Source: Kushneria konosiri
Lineage (GTDB): Bacteria; Pseudomonadota; Gammaproteobacteria; Pseudomonadales; Halomonadaceae
Direction: 5' to 3'
DNA length: 64,000 bases
Assembly: GCF_002155145.1 (NCBI RefSeq)
Contig: NZ_CP021323.1
Location: 1,798,001 to 1,862,000, forward strand
Positions 62,036-64,000 of the stretch are shown here, piece after piece (the first letter of the stretch is position 1; each line of letters starts with the position of its first letter). The translations under genes were made by a program, and so were the position numbers. Under the pieces are notes generated by a model. It saw only the letters and a list, made by a program, of their open reading frames with translations. It did not search any database and was not told the origin of the DNA.

Positions 62036-62198
62036 GATGAGCTCCGAAGGCTGCGTCCTGAATGTTGCGTAGTGTAAAGCGCCTGTCGATAAATAGCAGC
62101 CGCCGTGATGGCTCGGGTGGACGGGTGCTTTCGCCACTGACGCCAGCGCCAGGCTTGCGTATCATGGCACCATATTCGAGTCGTTAGCTGGAGCTTCC

Positions 62199-64000
62199 AT
62201 GGCCGCTGCCCCGATCGTCCTTGTGGACGGTTCTGCCTACCTGTACCGCGCCTTTCATGCCCTGCCGCCCCTGTCGACCTCGACCGGTGAGCCGACCGGC
62301 GCCGTTCGTGGCGTCGTCTCCATGCTCAAGAGCCTGATCCGTCAGTATCCCGAAAGCCCCATGGCGGTGGTGTTTGATGCCAAGGGCAAGACCTTTCGCG
62401 ATGAGCTCTATGAGCAGTACAAGGCCCATCGTCCGCCCATGCCCGATGAGCTGCGTGCTCAGGTCGGGCCGCTGCACGAGTGTGTTCGGGCGCTCGGCCT
62501 GCCGCTTCTATGCATCGAGGGCGTCGAGGCCGATGACGTGATCGGCACGCTGGCGCGCATGGCCACCGAAGCCGGGCGCGATGCGATTATCTCGACCGGC
62601 GACAAGGACATGGCGCAGCTGGTCAACGAGCACATCACCATGGTCAATACCATGAAAAACGAGACGCTCGATGTGGCCGGCGTCGAAGAGAAGTTCGGCA
62701 TTCCGCCGCATCTGATCATCGACTATCTGGCCCTGATGGGGGATAGCGTCGATAACATTCCGGGGGTTCCGGGCGTGGGCCAGAAGACGGCGCTGGCGCT
62801 TTTGACCGGCATGGATGGGGGGCTCGAGACCATCTATGGCGATCTCGACCGGATCAGGACGCTCTCCTTTCGCGGCGCCAAAACGATGGCCAAAAAGCTT
62901 GAGGAGCATCGCGAGCAGGCGTTTCTTTCCTATCAACTGGCCACCATTCGCACCGATTGCGAACTGCCGGTCGGTCTCGACGGTCTCGACATTGCCCATC
63001 CCGACCGCGAAGCGCTGCTGGCGCTCTATCAGCGCCTTGAATTCAAGGGCTGGCTCAACGAGCTGCTGGAGGGTGGCAGTACCGGCGAGGCTTCCCCGGA
63101 TGTGCCAGCCGGCGAAGGGGATCTCGACGATGGTAACGGCAGCGATGAAACGTCAGCCATGGCGAGCGAGCCGCGTGACTATCGTGCGGTATTCGAGCAG
63201 GAAGACTTTGATTGCTGGATCGAGCGTTTGAAGCAGAGCCCCACCTTCTGTTTTGACCTGGAAACCACCAGCCTTAACTACATGGAGGCCGAGATCGTCG
63301 GCATCGGCCTTGGCATTACGCCGGGCGAGGCGGTCTATGTGCCGGTGGCGCACGACTATCTCGACGCGCCGGATCAGCTTGATCGCGGCGCCGTGCTGGC
63401 CGCGCTCAAGCCGCTGCTGGAAAACCCGGCGATCGCCAAGATCGGCCAGAACCTCAAATACGATATCGAGGTGCTGGCGCGCTATGACATCGGCGTGGAA
63501 GGCGCGCTGATCGATACCATGCTCGAGTCCTACGTGCTCAACTCGACCGCCACGCGCCATGACATGGATTCGCTGGCGCAGGCCTATCTGGGCCATCGCA
63601 CCATCTCGTTCGAAGAGATTGCCGGCAAGGGCGTCAAGCAGCTGACCTTCAATCAGGTCGCGCTCGAACAGGCGGTGGAATATGCCTGCGAAGACATCGA
63701 CGTCACCCTGCGCCTGCATGCTCATCTGCGCCCGCGCCTTGAGCAGGAGGGAAGGCTTGCCGAGGTCATCGACACGCTCGAGCTGCCGCTGATTTCAGTG
63801 CTCACGCGCATGGAGCGCACCGGTGTGGCGGTAGACACTGCGAAGCTCGGCGAGCAGAGCCGGTCGCTGGGCGAGCGCATCACCGAACTTGAGCGCGACG
63901 CCTTTGAGCTGGCCGGGCGTGAGTTCAACCTGGGCTCACCCAAGCAGCTCGGCGAGATCCTGTTCGAGGAGCAGAAGATCCCGGTGATCAAGAAAACGCC
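62199..64000 (+). CDS. polA: DNA polymerase I, 3' end missing (window edge)
   Basis: The ATG at 62199 has GGAG five bases upstream. About 600 of an expected 920 or so residues are visible, the gene running off the end. The N-terminal 5'-nuclease domain (PIVLVDGSAYLYRAFHAL, VVFDAKGKTFRDELYEQYKA, VEADDVIGTLA, LMGDSVDNIPGVPGVGQKTA) is followed by the 3'-5' exonuclease domain near residues 320-520, which keeps the active-site FDLETTSL, so proofreading is likely functional. The polymerase domain has just begun at the edge. Functions: gap filling and RNA primer removal. Confidence 0.97.
   Translation, partial: MAAAPIVLVDGSAYLYRAFHALPPLSTSTGEPTGAVRGVVSMLKSLIRQYPESPMAVVFDAKGKTFRDELYEQYKAHRPPMPDELRAQVGPLHECVRALGLPLLCIEGVEADDVIGTLARMATEAGRDAIISTGDKDMAQLVNEHITMVNTMKNETLDVAGVEEKFGIPPHLIIDYLALMGDSVDNIPGVPGVGQKTALALLTGMDGGLETIYGDLDRIRTLSFRGAKTMAKKLEEHREQAFLSYQLATIRTDCELPVGLDGLDIAHPDREALLALYQRLEFKGWLNELLEGGSTGEASPDVPAGEGDLDDGNGSDETSAMASEPRDYRAVFEQEDFDCWIERLKQSPTFCFDLETTSLNYMEAEIVGIGLGITPGEAVYVPVAHDYLDAPDQLDRGAVLAALKPLLENPAIAKIGQNLKYDIEVLARYDIGVEGALIDTMLESYVLNSTATRHDMDSLAQAYLGHRTISFEEIAGKGVKQLTFNQVALEQAVEYACEDIDVTLRLHAHLRPRLEQEGRLAEVIDTLELPLISVLTRMERTGVAVDTAKLGEQSRSLGERITELERDAFELAGREFNLGSPKQLGEILFEEQKIPVIKKT

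Overview
The window is a typical stretch of chromosome from a moderately GC-rich gammaproteobacterium, most probably a halophile of the family Halomonadaceae (Halomonas/Kushneria type; genus uncertain). The clues are an ectoine 5-hydroxylase gene (ectD), an NhaC-type Na+/H+ antiporter beside a proton-pumping transhydrogenase (pntAB), the thrB - DUF2782 - polA order shared with Pseudomonas relatives, and many families common in marine gammaproteobacteria (DUF2835, DUF3072, DUF2243/CtaG, RhtA). I saw no rRNA, tRNA, CRISPR array, insertion sequence, transposase, integrase or phage gene. Coding density is high, with several translationally coupled operons.

Left part (0-24 kb): a membrane protein; an SDR; a two-gene sugar-amination module (oxidoreductase plus DegT aminotransferase, GnnA/GnnB-like or WbpB/WbpE-like); a short entericidin-type lipoprotein; a His-rich DUF4396 protein; a D-threonate-type catabolic pair (DUF1537 kinase plus PdxA2-like dehydrogenase); rarD; a complete arsenic operon arsR-arsC-arsH-arsB with a palindromic operator over the arsR start codon; a soluble PAS-PAS chemoreceptor of BdlA type; a CysB-like regulator and a sulfate-binding protein; an OsmC/GNAT pair; an RhtA-type exporter; a type II sulfide:quinone oxidoreductase; a DUF808 protein; a thioredoxin; and a PAS-LuxR regulator divergent from a cyclodeaminase-like gene.

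Middle part (24-47 kb): metal-related membrane genes (DUF2946 plus PepSY; DUF2243 plus CtaG), a DUF4105 protein, a tightly overlapping four-gene operon of unknown pathway (acyl-CoA dehydrogenase, PIG-L deacetylase, NodS-like methyltransferase, GT2 glycosyltransferase), an aldo/keto reductase, an NlpC/P60 hydrolase, ectD, an FAH hydrolase, ilvD, a 606-residue Xaa-Pro aminopeptidase, a YfcE-like phosphoesterase, a secreted protein with three 66-bp tandem repeats, a Tat-exported molybdopterin oxidoreductase with its cytochrome b, and a bile acid:Na+ symporter family gene broken by an apparent 1-base frameshift.

Right part (46-64 kb): ydfG-like SDR, nhaC, pntA-pntB, speA, a five-gene operon with the full logic of lipid A/LPS galacturonic-acid decoration (UDP-GlcA 4-epimerase, two ArnT-like GT39 transferases, a LAB_N membrane protein, a polyprenyl-phosphate GT2), then thrB, a DUF2782 protein and the 5' two thirds of polA, which runs off the end. 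The two most interesting loci are the four-gene deacetylase/methyltransferase operon and the putative GalA operon. The latter pairs conceptually with the sugar-amination module at the left end, because both could alter lipid A.
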